Positions 23,423 through 32,512 are shown, counted from the stretch's first letter. The stretch is 42,837 nt of DNA from JBBKXP01 sp038251315 (GCA_038251315.1 JBBSBK010000021.1:1-42837); one strand, 5' to 3'. Program-made: numbers and translations. Notes: generated by a model not told the origin, from the letters alone.

Positions 23423-26074
23423 CTACCGCCCGAGCGACCACCAGCCCTTGCGCTTGGGCTTGTCATCCGCCGGGGCGGCATCCGCGTTTGCGGTTTCCGC
23501 TGCCGGTTCGGATGTGTCGTCAGCCGCCGCCCCGGCTTTGGTCTTGGACGCGCTCGACCTGCGCTTTTTCGGTGCCGGTTCGGCAGCGTCGGGTTCCGAT
23601 TTCGCAACCGGCCCGGGTGCCGCCGACGTCTCCGCGGCAGGTTCGGCACCAGATGCCGGGGCCGCCTCGACCTTGGGTTTGGCTCTTCTGCGACTGCGCG
23701 TGACCTTGGGCTGAGGGGCCGGTTCGGCTTCAGCTTCGGCGACGGTTGCGGCGTCGGGCACGGCAGGTCCGGCTTCACGCGTTTCAGCCGCTGGTTTTTT
23801 CGCAGCCGTCCGACTGCGCGTCCGGGTCGCTTTCGGCTTCGGTGCTAGCTCCTCGTTCACCACCTCAGGCCCCGCTGCAGGAGCGGCCAGCGTCGCGTCT
23901 GCCGCCTCGTCGTCATCACCATCGTCGTCGTTCGGCGACTGACCGTTCTGCCCTTCGCCCGAACCCGAACCGCCCCGCCGACGCCGCCTGCGCCGCCGCT
24001 TTTTCTTCGGCTGGCCTTCGCCGTCGCCGGCCTCCGGCTCGTCTCGAACTTCCGCGCGGGCCTCTCCCTGTGACTCGGAGCGCGGCGCGGCGTCCGCGAC
24101 CTCGTCTTCGTCGTCGGGCGTCTCCTCGACCACCAGATCGTCCTCGTCATCCTCGACCAGTGACGCTGGTGATATGAAGGGTTGGGCATCCGGCACGATC
24201 CGGGTCGCCGTCTTGAACTTTTCCATCCCGAAATCGGGCGAGATCATAGACGGATCGCATTCGATCCGCACGGCCATGCCATAACGCGCCTCGATCGCAG
24301 CGATATGTTCGCGTTTACCGTTCATCAGGAAATTGGCGATCCCCACGGGTGCCTTGATCAGGACCTCTTTGGTGCGGTCTCGCACGCCTTCTTCTTCGAG
24401 CTGGCGCAGGATGTTCAGGGCGACGTTGTCGTCAGACCGCAACAATCCGGTGCCGTGGCAGTGAGCGCATTGTTGCGTCGTGGCTTCAAGCATCCCCGGC
24501 CGCAGGCGCTGGCGCGACATTTCCAGCAGGCCGAAACCGCTGATCCGCCCCACCTGAATCCGCGCACGGTCGGTTTTCAGCTTGTCCTTGAACCGCTTTT
24601 CGACGCTGGCGTTGTTCTTGCGTTCGTCCATGTCGATGTAGTCGATGACGATCAGACCGGCGAGGTCGCGCAGGCGCAACTGGCGGGCGATTTCGTCGCT
24701 GGCTTCAAGGTTGGTTTTCAGCGCGGTCTGTTCGATGGACCCTTCTTTGGTCGCCCGGCCCGAGTTGACGTCGATGGCCACCAGCGCCTCGGTCACACCG
24801 ATCACGATGTAGCCGCCGCTGGGCAGTTGCACGGTGGGGCTGAACATGCCCGACAGGTAGCCTTCGACCTGATAGCGGGCGAAAAGCGGCATCTGTTCGC
24901 CGTAGATTTTGACGTTTTTCGCGTGCGACGGCATGATCATCTTCATGAAGTCCTTGGCGGTGCGATACCCACCCTCGCCCGCGACGATGACCTCGTCGAT
25001 GTCCTTGGAGTAGAGATCGCGGATCGACCGTTTGATCAGGTCGCCCTCTTCGTAGATTTTCGAGGGGGCGATGGATTTCAAGGTCAGTTCGCGGATCTGT
25101 TCCCACATCCGTTGCAGGTATTCGTAATCGCGTTTGATTTCCGCCTTGGTGCGCTGGCTGCCGGCAGTGCGGATAATCAGGCCGGCCCCATCGGGAACTT
25201 CGACCGAATTAGCGATGTCTTTCAGTTTCTTGCGGTCGACGGCGTTGGTGATCTTGCGGGAAATACCACCGCCACGCGCCGTATTCGGCATCAGGACGCA
25301 GTAGCGACCGGCGAGGCTCAGGTATGTGGTCAGTGCCGCGCCCTTGTTGCCGCGTTCTTCCTTGACGACCTGCACCAGCATGATCTGGCGGACCTTGACG
25401 ACCTCCTGGATCTTGTAGCGTTTGGCACGCGGTTTGCGCACCGGGCGCACATCATCGCTGTCGTCCTCGTCGGCGACGGTTTCGATGGTGTCGTCCTTGT
25501 CGACGGCACCGATGACGCCGTCATCGTCATCGTCGTCCGACGCCGGGGTTTCCACCGGCGTTTCGGCGACGGTTTCCATCGGGCTGGTGCCCTCATCAGG
25601 ATTATTGGCGTCGAAGTCGTCCGAGTCGTCGTCGACGTCAAAGACTTCCATCCCCGCGATCGCGCCCTCGTCCGTCGTGACCGCATCGTTGCCGCCACGA
25701 TCGGACGCCTTGCTGCGGCTGCGCGAACGCGACCGCGATGCCGGTTTGGGCTTGTCCTCGGCGTCCTCTTCGGCGCGCTGGCTTTCGGCATAGGCCTTTT
25801 CTTCGGCCAGCAGGGCCTGCCGGTCGGCAATCGGGATCTGGTAGTAATCCGGGTGAATTTCCGAAAAGGCAAGGAACCCGTGGCGGTTGCCACCGTAGTC
25901 GATGAACGCCGCCTGAAGCGACGGTTCGACCCGGGTTACCTTGGCGAGATAGATGTTGCCAGCAAGCTGGCGTTTGAATTGGCTTTCAAAATCAAACTCT
26001 TCGACCTTGTTGCCGTCCACCACCACAACGCGGGTTTCTTCCGCATGGGTGGCATCGATTAGCATTTTCTTCAT
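23423..26074 (-). CDS. rne: Ribonuclease E (RNase E)
   Basis: 883 residues starting at 26074 (MKKMLIDATHAEETRVVVVD), the start conserved in alphaproteobacteria. It is the main endoribonuclease for mRNA decay and rRNA/tRNA processing and the scaffold of the degradosome. In order: S1 RNA-binding domain interrupted by an insertion (about 82-218) rich in RS repeats and Asp/Glu runs; the 5'-sensor region; the DNase I-like catalytic region with IDVNSG (about 430) and VIDYIDMDERKNN (about 475); a zinc-link CAHCHGTG (about 530); and a long disordered C-terminal half with acidic stretches, an arginine-rich tract (about 690) and the end GWWSLGR. A gap of about 500 bases precedes the start. The internal region before the catalytic core is intact. 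Confidence 0.97.
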   Translation of the reverse strand: MKKMLIDATHAEETRVVVVDGNKVEEFDFESQFKRQLAGNIYLAKVTRVEPSLQAAFIDYGGNRHGFLAFSEIHPDYYQIPIADRQALLAEEKAYAESQRAEEDAEDKPKPASRSRSRSRSKASDRGGNDAVTTDEGAIAGMEVFDVDDDSDDFDANNPDEGTSPMETVAETPVETPASDDDDDDGVIGAVDKDDTIETVADEDDSDDVRPVRKPRAKRYKIQEVVKVRQIMLVQVVKEERGNKGAALTTYLSLAGRYCVLMPNTARGGGISRKITNAVDRKKLKDIANSVEVPDGAGLIIRTAGSQRTKAEIKRDYEYLQRMWEQIRELTLKSIAPSKIYEEGDLIKRSIRDLYSKDIDEVIVAGEGGYRTAKDFMKMIMPSHAKNVKIYGEQMPLFARYQVEGYLSGMFSPTVQLPSGGYIVIGVTEALVAIDVNSGRATKEGSIEQTALKTNLEASDEIARQLRLRDLAGLIVIDYIDMDERKNNASVEKRFKDKLKTDRARIQVGRISGFGLLEMSRQRLRPGMLEATTQQCAHCHGTGLLRSDDNVALNILRQLEEEGVRDRTKEVLIKAPVGIANFLMNGKREHIAAIEARYGMAVRIECDPSMISPDFGMEKFKTATRIVPDAQPFISPASLVEDDEDDLVVEETPDDEDEVADAAPRSESQGEARAEVRDEPEAGDGEGQPKKKRRRRRRRRGGSGSGEGQNGQSPNDDDGDDDEAADATLAAPAAGPEVVNEELAPKPKATRTRSRTAAKKPAAETREAGPAVPDAATVAEAEAEPAPQPKVTRSRRRAKPKVEAAPASGAEPAAETSAAPGPVAKSEPDAAEPAPKKRRSSASKTKAGAAADDTSEPAAETANADAAPADDKPKRKGWWSLGR

Positions 26075-26578
26075 GGTGTCCGTTTGCATGCGAAACGCGA
26101 CGCTGGCCGGGTGGGGCCAATGCCCGAATGGCATGTCTGATGAGGGCGATACGCGCGTGGCCGGACGGCAGGCCCCTTGGGGCCATGGTCCGTCTGCCTG
26201 ATAGTGTCGCGCGTTCCATCGCGGTTCTTCCTTGACCCCGCGATTGCAGGGCCGGTTTCAAGCCCGGTGCGTCTGAATTGTACAATTCACGCGAACCTGA
26301 GCATTCCTTTGGCCAAGGGGCCAAATGCACCTGCCAGAGGGGTCCGAGTCGTTGCCCGTAAGTCCCTGAAACAGAAATCCTTTCCGGCCGATCCCGCCCA
26401 TCGTCGGGCGAACGTCCGTAAGCCTTACATATGTCACGCGAGCGTCATAAGACAATGGGCAAGTTACCCAGCGATCAATAACGAACGTCGTTTCAAGAGC
26501 CCAGACAAATGCAAACGGCCGTTTGGCCGATGCTTTGATCATCCGCTTAACTGATCGAATCGCACAAGTGTACGGCTT
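26075..26578 (-). other. Long non-coding leader region upstream of rne
   Basis: About 504 bases between the dctD-like stop and the rne start with no convincing gene. It contains a perfect 14-base palindrome CAAACGGCCGTTTG (26512-26525) and an AT-richer section. RNase E of other bacteria is autoregulated through a long structured 5' UTR; by analogy this region is a candidate, but no sequence similarity was shown. Confidence 0.5.
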
Positions 26579-27910
26579 TCAAAGATAATCCGACCTTTGC
26601 AGGTTATACTTGGCCATCTTTTCGTTCAGGGTCCGGCGCGGCAGGCACAATTCGTCCATCACCGCGACGATGCTGCCCTTGTGGCGGCGCATGGTGTTGT
26701 CGATCAGCATCCGCTCGAACGCATCGACGAATTCCTTGAGCGGCTTGCCTTCGGTCGTCATCGCCGGGCGGTTGTCGTCCTCGTTCGTCATCAGCAGAGA
26801 CGCGATGGTGCCCGACCCGCGCCGGTTTTGCAGCACGGCCCGTTCGGCGACGTTGATAAGCTGGCGGACGTTGCCCAACCACGGGGCCTGTAAAAGTTGC
26901 GCCGCTTCTTGCGCCGACACTTGCGGCGCCTCGCAGCCGTATTCGTCGGCAAACTGGTCGGACAAGCGGGTGAAGAGCGTCAGGATGTCCTCGCCGCGCT
27001 GGCGCAGCGGCGGCACGGTGATGCGCAAGGCTGCAAGGCGATAGAACAGATCGGACCGCAGCACGCTTTCGCAGGTCTGGCCTTCGTCCTGCAGGTTGCA
27101 GATGGCGACAATCCGGGTTTCCGCTGGGGTGCCCTGTTCATTGATCGCGGTCAGCAAGCGAGCCTGCAGGGTCGATGACAGCGCCTCGATATCCTCAAGA
27201 ACTAGTGTACCGCCCCGGGCGTCCTCGATCGCCGGAATCGGCTCTTCCGGCTGGACCGGACCGAACATGCGGCGCGAGAGGGTATCTTCGTCGTAGGCAG
27301 AACATGAAACCAGCACGAATTTCTTCGACGCCCGCGCCCCGACTGCGTGCAGAGCGTGCGCCACGAGCGTCTTGCCGGTGCCAGTCTCGCCTTCGATCAG
27401 CACGTGGCCGTCAGCCTGCCCGAGATCGAGGATATCCTCTTTCAACCGCTCCATCACCGGCGACGCGCCGATCAGCTTTTTCATCAGCGCCGTGCCATCC
27501 GACAGTTCCTTGCGCAGCGCCCGATTATCGAGAGTCAGTCGACGCGCCAGCGTTGCCTTCTTGGCAAGTTCGGTCATCCGGTCAGGGTTGAACGGCTTTT
27601 CCAGAAAATCGAACGCACCGACGCGCATCGCCTCGACCGCCATCGGCACATCGCCGTGGCCGGTGATCATGATGACCGGCAGCGTACTGTCGACGCCTTT
27701 GAGCTTTTTCAGGAATTGCATCCCGTCCATGCCCGGCATCCGCACGTCGCTGACGACGATGCCCGGGTAATCGATGCCCAACCCTTTCAGCGCATCTTCG
27801 GCGCTGGCGAAGGTTTCGGTGTCGAACCCCGACAGAGCCAGCCATTGGCTGATCGACTGGCGCATGTCCTTTTCATCGTCGACGATGGCAATCTTCATCG
27901 CTTTGCTCAT
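26579..27910 (-). CDS. dctD: DctD-like response regulator lacking the GAFTGA motif
   Basis: 443 residues with the NtrC/DctD architecture. The receiver domain has D11, D12, phosphorylation site D55 (VVSDVRMPGMDG) and K105. A AAA+ domain has Walker A GETGTGKT (174-181), a Walker B-like TLVLEDIE (235-242) with the normal Asp-Glu order altered, and the arginine-rich PPLRQRGEDI (300-309). A C-terminal Fis-type helix-turn-helix ends it (KGSIVAVMDELCLPRRTLNE). The GAFTGA loop that contacts sigma-54 should lie near 215-230, but the sequence there is RRMFGPVQPEEPIPAIEDAR. AGAGGTG about 6 bases upstream supports 27910. It follows dctB by 10 bases. The target genes (probably C4-dicarboxylate uptake) are not in the window. 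Confidence 0.88.
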   Translation of the reverse strand: MSKAMKIAIVDDEKDMRQSISQWLALSGFDTETFASAEDALKGLGIDYPGIVVSDVRMPGMDGMQFLKKLKGVDSTLPVIMITGHGDVPMAVEAMRVGAFDFLEKPFNPDRMTELAKKATLARRLTLDNRALRKELSDGTALMKKLIGASPVMERLKEDILDLGQADGHVLIEGETGTGKTLVAHALHAVGARASKKFVLVSCSAYDEDTLSRRMFGPVQPEEPIPAIEDARGGTLVLEDIEALSSTLQARLLTAINEQGTPAETRIVAICNLQDEGQTCESVLRSDLFYRLAALRITVPPLRQRGEDILTLFTRLSDQFADEYGCEAPQVSAQEAAQLLQAPWLGNVRQLINVAERAVLQNRRGSGTIASLLMTNEDDNRPAMTTEGKPLKEFVDAFERMLIDNTMRRHKGSIVAVMDELCLPRRTLNEKMAKYNLQRSDYL

Positions 27911-27920
27911 CTTGGCACCT

Positions 27921-29678
27921 CTATTCGGCTGCGGCGACCACGGCGGTCAGAACCGGCAACTGGACTTCAAAAACGGCGCCGCCCCCGGCGGCATTGCGGG
28001 CGGTCAGGCGACCGCCGAGGTCGTTGACGATCCCCGACGAAATGGCAAGCCCCAAGCCGACGCCGTCGCCTGGCTGCTTGGTGGTATAAAACGGTTCAAA
28101 CAGTGCATCCAGATCGTCGATGCCGGGTCCGTTGTCACGCACCGTGAGGCGCACCGTATCACCGGCGGCCAGCAGGATGTCGATAGTCGGCATCGGCATT
28201 CCCTTGGTGGCATCCAGCGCATTTCGCAGCAGGTTGATGATGACCTGTTCCAGTCGCAGTCGGTCACCCAGAATCATCACTGGATGGTTCGGCAGAGTGC
28301 GGGTGATATTGATGCTGCGCGTTTTGAGCTGGGGCTCCATCATCGCCAGCGCCGACGATACCGCAGCCCTTGTATCCACAGGTTCAAACGCATCGGCCCC
28401 CTTGCGGGCATAGGATTTCAGCTGTCGCGTAATTCCCCCCATCCGTTCGATCAGATCGTCGATCCGCTGGAACGACGACAGGGCCTCGTCCGGGCGTTTC
28501 CGTTGCAGCAGCAGGCGGGCCCCGGCAAGGTAGGTCTTCATTGCTGCCAGGGGCTGGTTCAACTCGTGGCTGACAGCCGCCGACATCTCGCCAAGTGCGG
28601 CGAGTTTGGATGATTGGGCAAGGGTCTGTTCGGCCACTTCCAACGTCTTTTCAACCTTTTCGCGTTCGGCGATTTCCCGCTGTAAACGCAGATTCAGCGC
28701 GCGCAGTTCCGCCGACTCGCGCTGAAAGAACACCAGCCGCGACGCGGTCTTGCGCGACAGCACGAAAAACCCCAGCGCCAGCAGAATGGCGAATCCCATG
28801 ATTTCCAGTGCCAGAACCCCGTTCACCTTTTCGCGCACCGACGCGTAGGTGGTGAAACTGACCATCTTCCAGCCCTGAAACGGGATCCGCGCATCGCGCC
28901 GCATCACCGCCTCGCCGCGCAGGTAGGCATCCGGGGGTAATGCGGTCCAATCCTGCGTCGCCTGCAAGGCCCGTGCGATGGCCGAGGGTGCCGATTGGGC
29001 GGTCAGCGCCGTGGATTCGGGCAGGCCACGCCAGCGTGGTTCGGTGGACAGGATGATCTTGCCCTCGCTGTCGGTGACGAACACGGCGTCGGAAATGCCG
29101 GCCCAGCCGCGTTCCAGCTTTTGCAGATCGACCTCGACGATGATGACGCCGCTGGCGGCGCCGTTGATGTCCATCCGGCGCGAATAGACGAAACTTGTCG
29201 CCCCGCCGTCTTGGGGGACAGCGGTGAACACGGTCGTGTTGTTACTTAGCGCATCGACGAAATAGTCCTGATTGGTATGGGTCTGGCCCAACCGGTTACG
29301 GTCGGTCGCGGCAACGGTGCGCCCGTTTGCGTCCAGCAGCATGAGCGACGCCGCACCAATCTCGTCGACAAAGGTCAGCAGGCGCTGGGTGGATAGGGAA
29401 TAGTCGGTCGATCCCAGCGCGTTCAGCAATTCAGGGTCACGCGCCAGCAGTTGCGGCACGATGGAATTGCGCTGCAACTCGCTCATCAGGTTGCCGACAT
29501 AGAGCGTCAGGCGCACGTCGGAGCGGTTGCGCGTGCTTTCGGTAAAACGTTCGGTGAGCAGTTGGTTGGTCACGTAAATGACCGTCAGTGCCAGCAGAAC
29601 GAACACCGTCACAGCCCCGCGCATCAGCCATTTGCCGCCAAAGAAACGCTGGATCGGTGAAAGCGGCGCTGTCGTCAT
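27921..29678 (-). CDS. dctB: DctB-like sensor histidine kinase
   Basis: 585 residues from 29678 (MTTAPLSPIQ...), the longer upstream frame having no similarity. Two transmembrane segments (about 20-41 and 287-308) bracket a periplasmic double-PAS/Cache-type sensor (GQTHTNQDYF, TSFVYSRRMDINGAASGVII, VFVTDSEGKIILST), as in DctB, which senses C4-dicarboxylates. A coiled-coil linker precedes the dimerisation box with H371 (SHELNQPLAAMKTYLAGARLL). The ATPase domain shows N box NLLRNALDAT, G1 DNGPGIDD, F box LFEPFYTTK and G2 GVGLGLAIS. It is transcribed with the regulator. No TRAP transporter genes are adjacent, so the ligand assignment is by family only. Confidence 0.9.
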   Translation of the reverse strand: MTTAPLSPIQRFFGGKWLMRGAVTVFVLLALTVIYVTNQLLTERFTESTRNRSDVRLTLYVGNLMSELQRNSIVPQLLARDPELLNALGSTDYSLSTQRLLTFVDEIGAASLMLLDANGRTVAATDRNRLGQTHTNQDYFVDALSNNTTVFTAVPQDGGATSFVYSRRMDINGAASGVIIVEVDLQKLERGWAGISDAVFVTDSEGKIILSTEPRWRGLPESTALTAQSAPSAIARALQATQDWTALPPDAYLRGEAVMRRDARIPFQGWKMVSFTTYASVREKVNGVLALEIMGFAILLALGFFVLSRKTASRLVFFQRESAELRALNLRLQREIAEREKVEKTLEVAEQTLAQSSKLAALGEMSAAVSHELNQPLAAMKTYLAGARLLLQRKRPDEALSSFQRIDDLIERMGGITRQLKSYARKGADAFEPVDTRAAVSSALAMMEPQLKTRSINITRTLPNHPVMILGDRLRLEQVIINLLRNALDATKGMPMPTIDILLAAGDTVRLTVRDNGPGIDDLDALFEPFYTTKQPGDGVGLGLAISSGIVNDLGGRLTARNAAGGGAVFEVQLPVLTAVVAAAE

Positions 29679-29724
29679 GGACTGATGATAAGGCCGCGGC
29701 GGGGTCTGGGCAAGCGGCGTGGCC

Positions 29725-30393
29725 TTACGCCGTGGCCAACTGCCCCACCAAAGCGCGGAAAAGCGCCGCACCGTCGCTGCCCCCTTGGGCCGGTTCGATG
29801 GCCCGTTCGGGGTGCGGCATCATTCCCAGAACGCGCCGGTTTTCGGACAGGATCCCGGCGATATCGGCCATCGCGCCGTTGGGGTTGTCGGTATAGGTGA
29901 ATGCGATCCGGTCGTCGCCCTGCAAACGCGCAAGGTTGTCGGCGTCGGCATAATAGTTGCCGTCGTGGTGCGCGATGGGCACGGCGATGGTGTCGCCGGC
30001 GTAGTAGCCCCCGGTGAAGGCGCTTTGCGATGTGACCACGCGCAAGCCCACCGTGCGGCAGACAAACCGCAGCCCGGCGTTGCGCATCAAGGCTCCCGGC
30101 AACAGCCCGGTTTCGGTCAGCACCTGAAATCCGTTGCAGACTCCCAGTACATAGCCGCCTTGTTTGGCATGCGAAACAACGGCCTGACAGATCGGCGATT
30201 TCGCCGCGATGGCGCCGCAACGCAGATAGTCGCCGAACGAGAACCCGCCGGGGATGGCGATCAGATCCACGCCTTGGGGCAGGTCCGCATCCTTGTGCCA
30301 GACCGTCGTGACATCGGCCCCGGCGGCACGCAGGGCGACGGCCATATCACGGTCGCAGTTGGAGCCGGGAAACTGGATCACGGCGGCTTTCAT
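29725..30393 (-). CDS. purQ: Phosphoribosylformylglycinamidine synthase, glutaminase subunit PurQ
   Basis: 222 residues. It supplies ammonia from glutamine to PurL for the FGAR-to-FGAM step of purine synthesis. Class I amidotransferase motifs: IAIPGGFSFGDYLRCGAI, nucleophile C86 in GVCNGFQVL, and the His/Glu pair in MMPHPERAIE (H194, E196). GGAG before the ATG supports the start at 30393. It lies 13 bases after the alcohol dehydrogenase, so the operon order is purC-purS-adh-purQ. PurL itself is not in the window; downstream the next gene on this strand is dctB. Confidence 0.97.
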   Translation of the reverse strand: MKAAVIQFPGSNCDRDMAVALRAAGADVTTVWHKDADLPQGVDLIAIPGGFSFGDYLRCGAIAAKSPICQAVVSHAKQGGYVLGVCNGFQVLTETGLLPGALMRNAGLRFVCRTVGLRVVTSQSAFTGGYYAGDTIAVPIAHHDGNYYADADNLARLQGDDRIAFTYTDNPNGAMADIAGILSENRRVLGMMPHPERAIEPAQGGSDGAALFRALVGQLATA

Positions 30394-30406
30394 CGTGGGT
30401 GCTCCG

Positions 30407-31450
30407 TTAGCTGGTAAAATCGGTGATCACGGCAACGCCGGGTGCGGCGGGGCCGTCGAAGGCGGCAAGTTCGGCGGTAACGCCCGACAGGGCAATCCGG
30501 CGGGCGATCATCGGTGACAGGTCGACATGACCGGCGTCGATCAGCGACAACAGGCTGGGGTAACGCCATGACGGCATGCCGCGCGTGCCGAACACTGCCA
30601 ATTGACCGGAATAGAGCGCGTCCATCGGGATCGGCATCGTCACGTGGTCGCCCGCAGGCATCCCGACCTGCACCATGCGGCCCAGTTTGCGCAGGGATTT
30701 CAGCGCGTTGATCGTCGTTTCGGAGATCCCGAGCGCCTCGATCGCAACATCCGCACCGCCGCCGGTGATGTCACGCACTGCCGCGACCGGATCGGTGTCG
30801 CGGGCGTTGACCACGGCGTCAGACCCGTGTGCCGTGGCATGAGCCAGTTTTTCAGCGACCACATCGACTACGATGACCCGCGCCCCGATTGCGCGGCCCA
30901 GCAGCAAGGCGGCAAGGCCGACGCCGCCACCGCCGTAGATCACCAGCCACTCGCCCGCCCGCAGACCCGCCCTGCCCGTCAGCGCGTGCCATGCGGTCGT
31001 CACGCGACAGCCAAGGGCGGCGGCCAAGCCGGGGTCCATATTATCCGGCAAGGCGGTCAGGTTAGCATCGGCACGCGCCACCGCGATCATCTGGGCAAAG
31101 CTGCCCGGTGCGGTGAACCCCGGAATAATCTGGGTGGCGCAGATGGTCTGGTGCCCCGCCGCGCAATCGGGACAGGCCCCACAGGCCAGAATAAAGGGCG
31201 CAATCACCCTGTCGCCGATGCGCCAGCGAGTGACGTTGGCCCCTGTCGCGATCACCTCGCCGCAGTATTCGTGGCCGGGGATATGCGGCAGGGTCACGTC
31301 GGGGTCGGCGCCGACCCAGACGTGCCAGTCGGATCGGCATACGCCGCTGGCCAGCACCTTCAAGACCACGCCGTCGGGCGGGCAATCGGGGTCGGCAACG
31401 GTTTCGATGCCCAAATCGCCCCGGACGCTACGCAGGACGGCGGCGCGCAT
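30407..31450 (-). CDS. Zinc-dependent alcohol dehydrogenase (MDR) inserted in the pur operon
   Basis: 347 residues from 31450 (MRAAVLRSVR...). Medium-chain zinc dehydrogenase: catalytic zinc ligands C38 (SGVCRSDWHVW) and H60-E61 (IPGHEYCGEV), structural zinc cysteines 90, 93, 96 and 104 in ACGACPDCAAGHQTIC, and the dinucleotide-binding GGGGVGLAALLLGRAIG. Likely NAD(P)-dependent oxidation of a primary or secondary alcohol; substrate unknown. Its ATG overlaps the purS stop by one base (TGATG) and it precedes purQ by 13 bases, so it is a translated part of the purine operon, which is unusual. Codon use and GC content look like the neighbours, giving no sign of recent transfer. Confidence 0.92.
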   Translation of the reverse strand: MRAAVLRSVRGDLGIETVADPDCPPDGVVLKVLASGVCRSDWHVWVGADPDVTLPHIPGHEYCGEVIATGANVTRWRIGDRVIAPFILACGACPDCAAGHQTICATQIIPGFTAPGSFAQMIAVARADANLTALPDNMDPGLAAALGCRVTTAWHALTGRAGLRAGEWLVIYGGGGVGLAALLLGRAIGARVIVVDVVAEKLAHATAHGSDAVVNARDTDPVAAVRDITGGGADVAIEALGISETTINALKSLRKLGRMVQVGMPAGDHVTMPIPMDALYSGQLAVFGTRGMPSWRYPSLLSLIDAGHVDLSPMIARRIALSGVTAELAAFDGPAAPGVAVITDFTS

Positions 31451-31680
31451 CAGATCATCTCGATCCGGTAGCTTTCGATGACAGTATTGGCGAGGAGTTT
31501 TTCGCACATATCCCTGATCGTCGCCTCGGACGTGCCATCGGCCAGATCGAGTGCGATGACCTTGCCTTGGCGCACCCCGGTCACACCGGAAAACCCAAGG
31601 CTGCCAAGGGCATGGCGCACCGCCTCGCCTTGGGGGTCAAGAACGCCGGATTTCAGCATGACGTGGACGTTGGCGCGCAT
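31450..31680 (-). CDS. purS: Phosphoribosylformylglycinamidine synthase subunit PurS
   Basis: 76 residues; the small third subunit that bridges PurL and PurQ in bacteria lacking the large single-chain enzyme. Typical features: RANVHVMLKSGVLDPQGEAV at the start, LGFSGVTGVRQGKVIALDL, and a C-terminal MCEKLLANTVIESYRIEMI. AGGGG overlapping the purC stop serves as ribosome binding site. It sits 10 bases after purC and overlaps the next gene's start. Confidence 0.96.
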   Translation of the reverse strand: MRANVHVMLKSGVLDPQGEAVRHALGSLGFSGVTGVRQGKVIALDLADGTSEATIRDMCEKLLANTVIESYRIEMI

Positions 31681-31689
31681 GCGGGGCCC

Positions 31690-32451
31690 CTAGTTGATCA
31701 GCGTCGGCTTTGGCCGGTGGGTGACGTTGCTGGGCAGCACGCCCAGACGGCGGGCGACTTCGGTGTAGGCGTCCGTAAGGCTGCCGAGGTCACGGCGGAA
31801 CACGTCCTTGTCCAGATGCGCGCCGGTTTCGATGTCCCAAAGGCGGCAGGAGTCCGGGCTGATTTCGTCGGCGATGACAAGGCGGGGAAATTCGTTGTCC
31901 CAGATCCGCCCGATCTCGATCTTGAAATCGACCAGTTTGATGCCGACGCCGTGCATCACGCCCGACATGAAGTCGTTGACCCGCAACGCGAGGCTGATCA
32001 TGTCGTCCAGATCCTGCTGCGACGCCCAGTTGAAGGCGATGATGTATTCCTCGGGGACCAGCGGGTCGCCAAGCGCGTCGTCCTTGTAGCAGAATTCGAC
32101 GATGGGCCGGGGCAGCGGTGTACCTTCTTCCATGCCCAGCCGTGTCGCCATCGACCCGGCGGCGAAATTGCGCACGATGACCTCGAGCGGGATGATCTCG
32201 ACCTGACGGATCAGTTGTTCGCGCATGTTCAGGCGTTTGATGAAATGGGTCGGCACGCCGATCGACATCAGGCCGGTCATGAAAAACTCGGACAGGCGGT
32301 TGTTCAGCACGCCCTTGCCGTCGATCACGTCCTTTTTGGCACCGTTGCCGGCGGTGGCGTCGTCCTTGAAATACTGCACCAATGTGCCCGGCTCGGGGCC
32401 TTCGTACAGGATCTTGGCTTTGCCTTCGTAGACTTTCTTGCGGCGGGACAT
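31690..32451 (-). CDS. purC: Phosphoribosylaminoimidazole-succinocarboxamide synthase PurC
   Basis: 253 residues from 32451 (MSRRKKVYEGKAKILYEGPE), the conserved start; the longer upstream frame runs through the divergent promoter region and gene. Joins CAIR with aspartate to form SAICAR, using ATP. Motifs: YEGKAKILYEG, KRLNMREQLIRQVEIIPLEV, VRNFAAGS, GIKLVDFKIEIG and LVIADEISPDSCRLWD, all standard for SAICAR synthetase. GGAG about 7 bases upstream. First gene of the purC-purS-adh-purQ unit, divergent from the F1 zeta-subunit gene. Confidence 0.97.
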   Translation of the reverse strand: MSRRKKVYEGKAKILYEGPEPGTLVQYFKDDATAGNGAKKDVIDGKGVLNNRLSEFFMTGLMSIGVPTHFIKRLNMREQLIRQVEIIPLEVIVRNFAAGSMATRLGMEEGTPLPRPIVEFCYKDDALGDPLVPEEYIIAFNWASQQDLDDMISLALRVNDFMSGVMHGVGIKLVDFKIEIGRIWDNEFPRLVIADEISPDSCRLWDIETGAHLDKDVFRRDLGSLTDAYTEVARRLGVLPSNVTHRPKPTLIN

Positions 32452-32512
32452 CGGCGCTCCATCCACCCGCGCAGGGCCCGTTGGGGGCACACTGGGACGC
32501 AGGGCTTGACGC

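Noticed and set aside
24182..26062. A 626-codon open frame on the + strand opposite rne
   Set aside because: It is the mirror of the RNase E gene: the minus frame has clear domains and motifs, and the + frame is low-complexity and matches no family.
30602..31471. A 289-codon + frame opposite the alcohol dehydrogenase
   Set aside because: It shadows a gene with zinc-ligand and Rossmann motifs.
32506..32511. A + strand promoter for the zeta-subunit gene at TTGACG
   Set aside because: At 17 bases' spacing no -10-like sequence is present; the minus-strand boxes for purC fit better.
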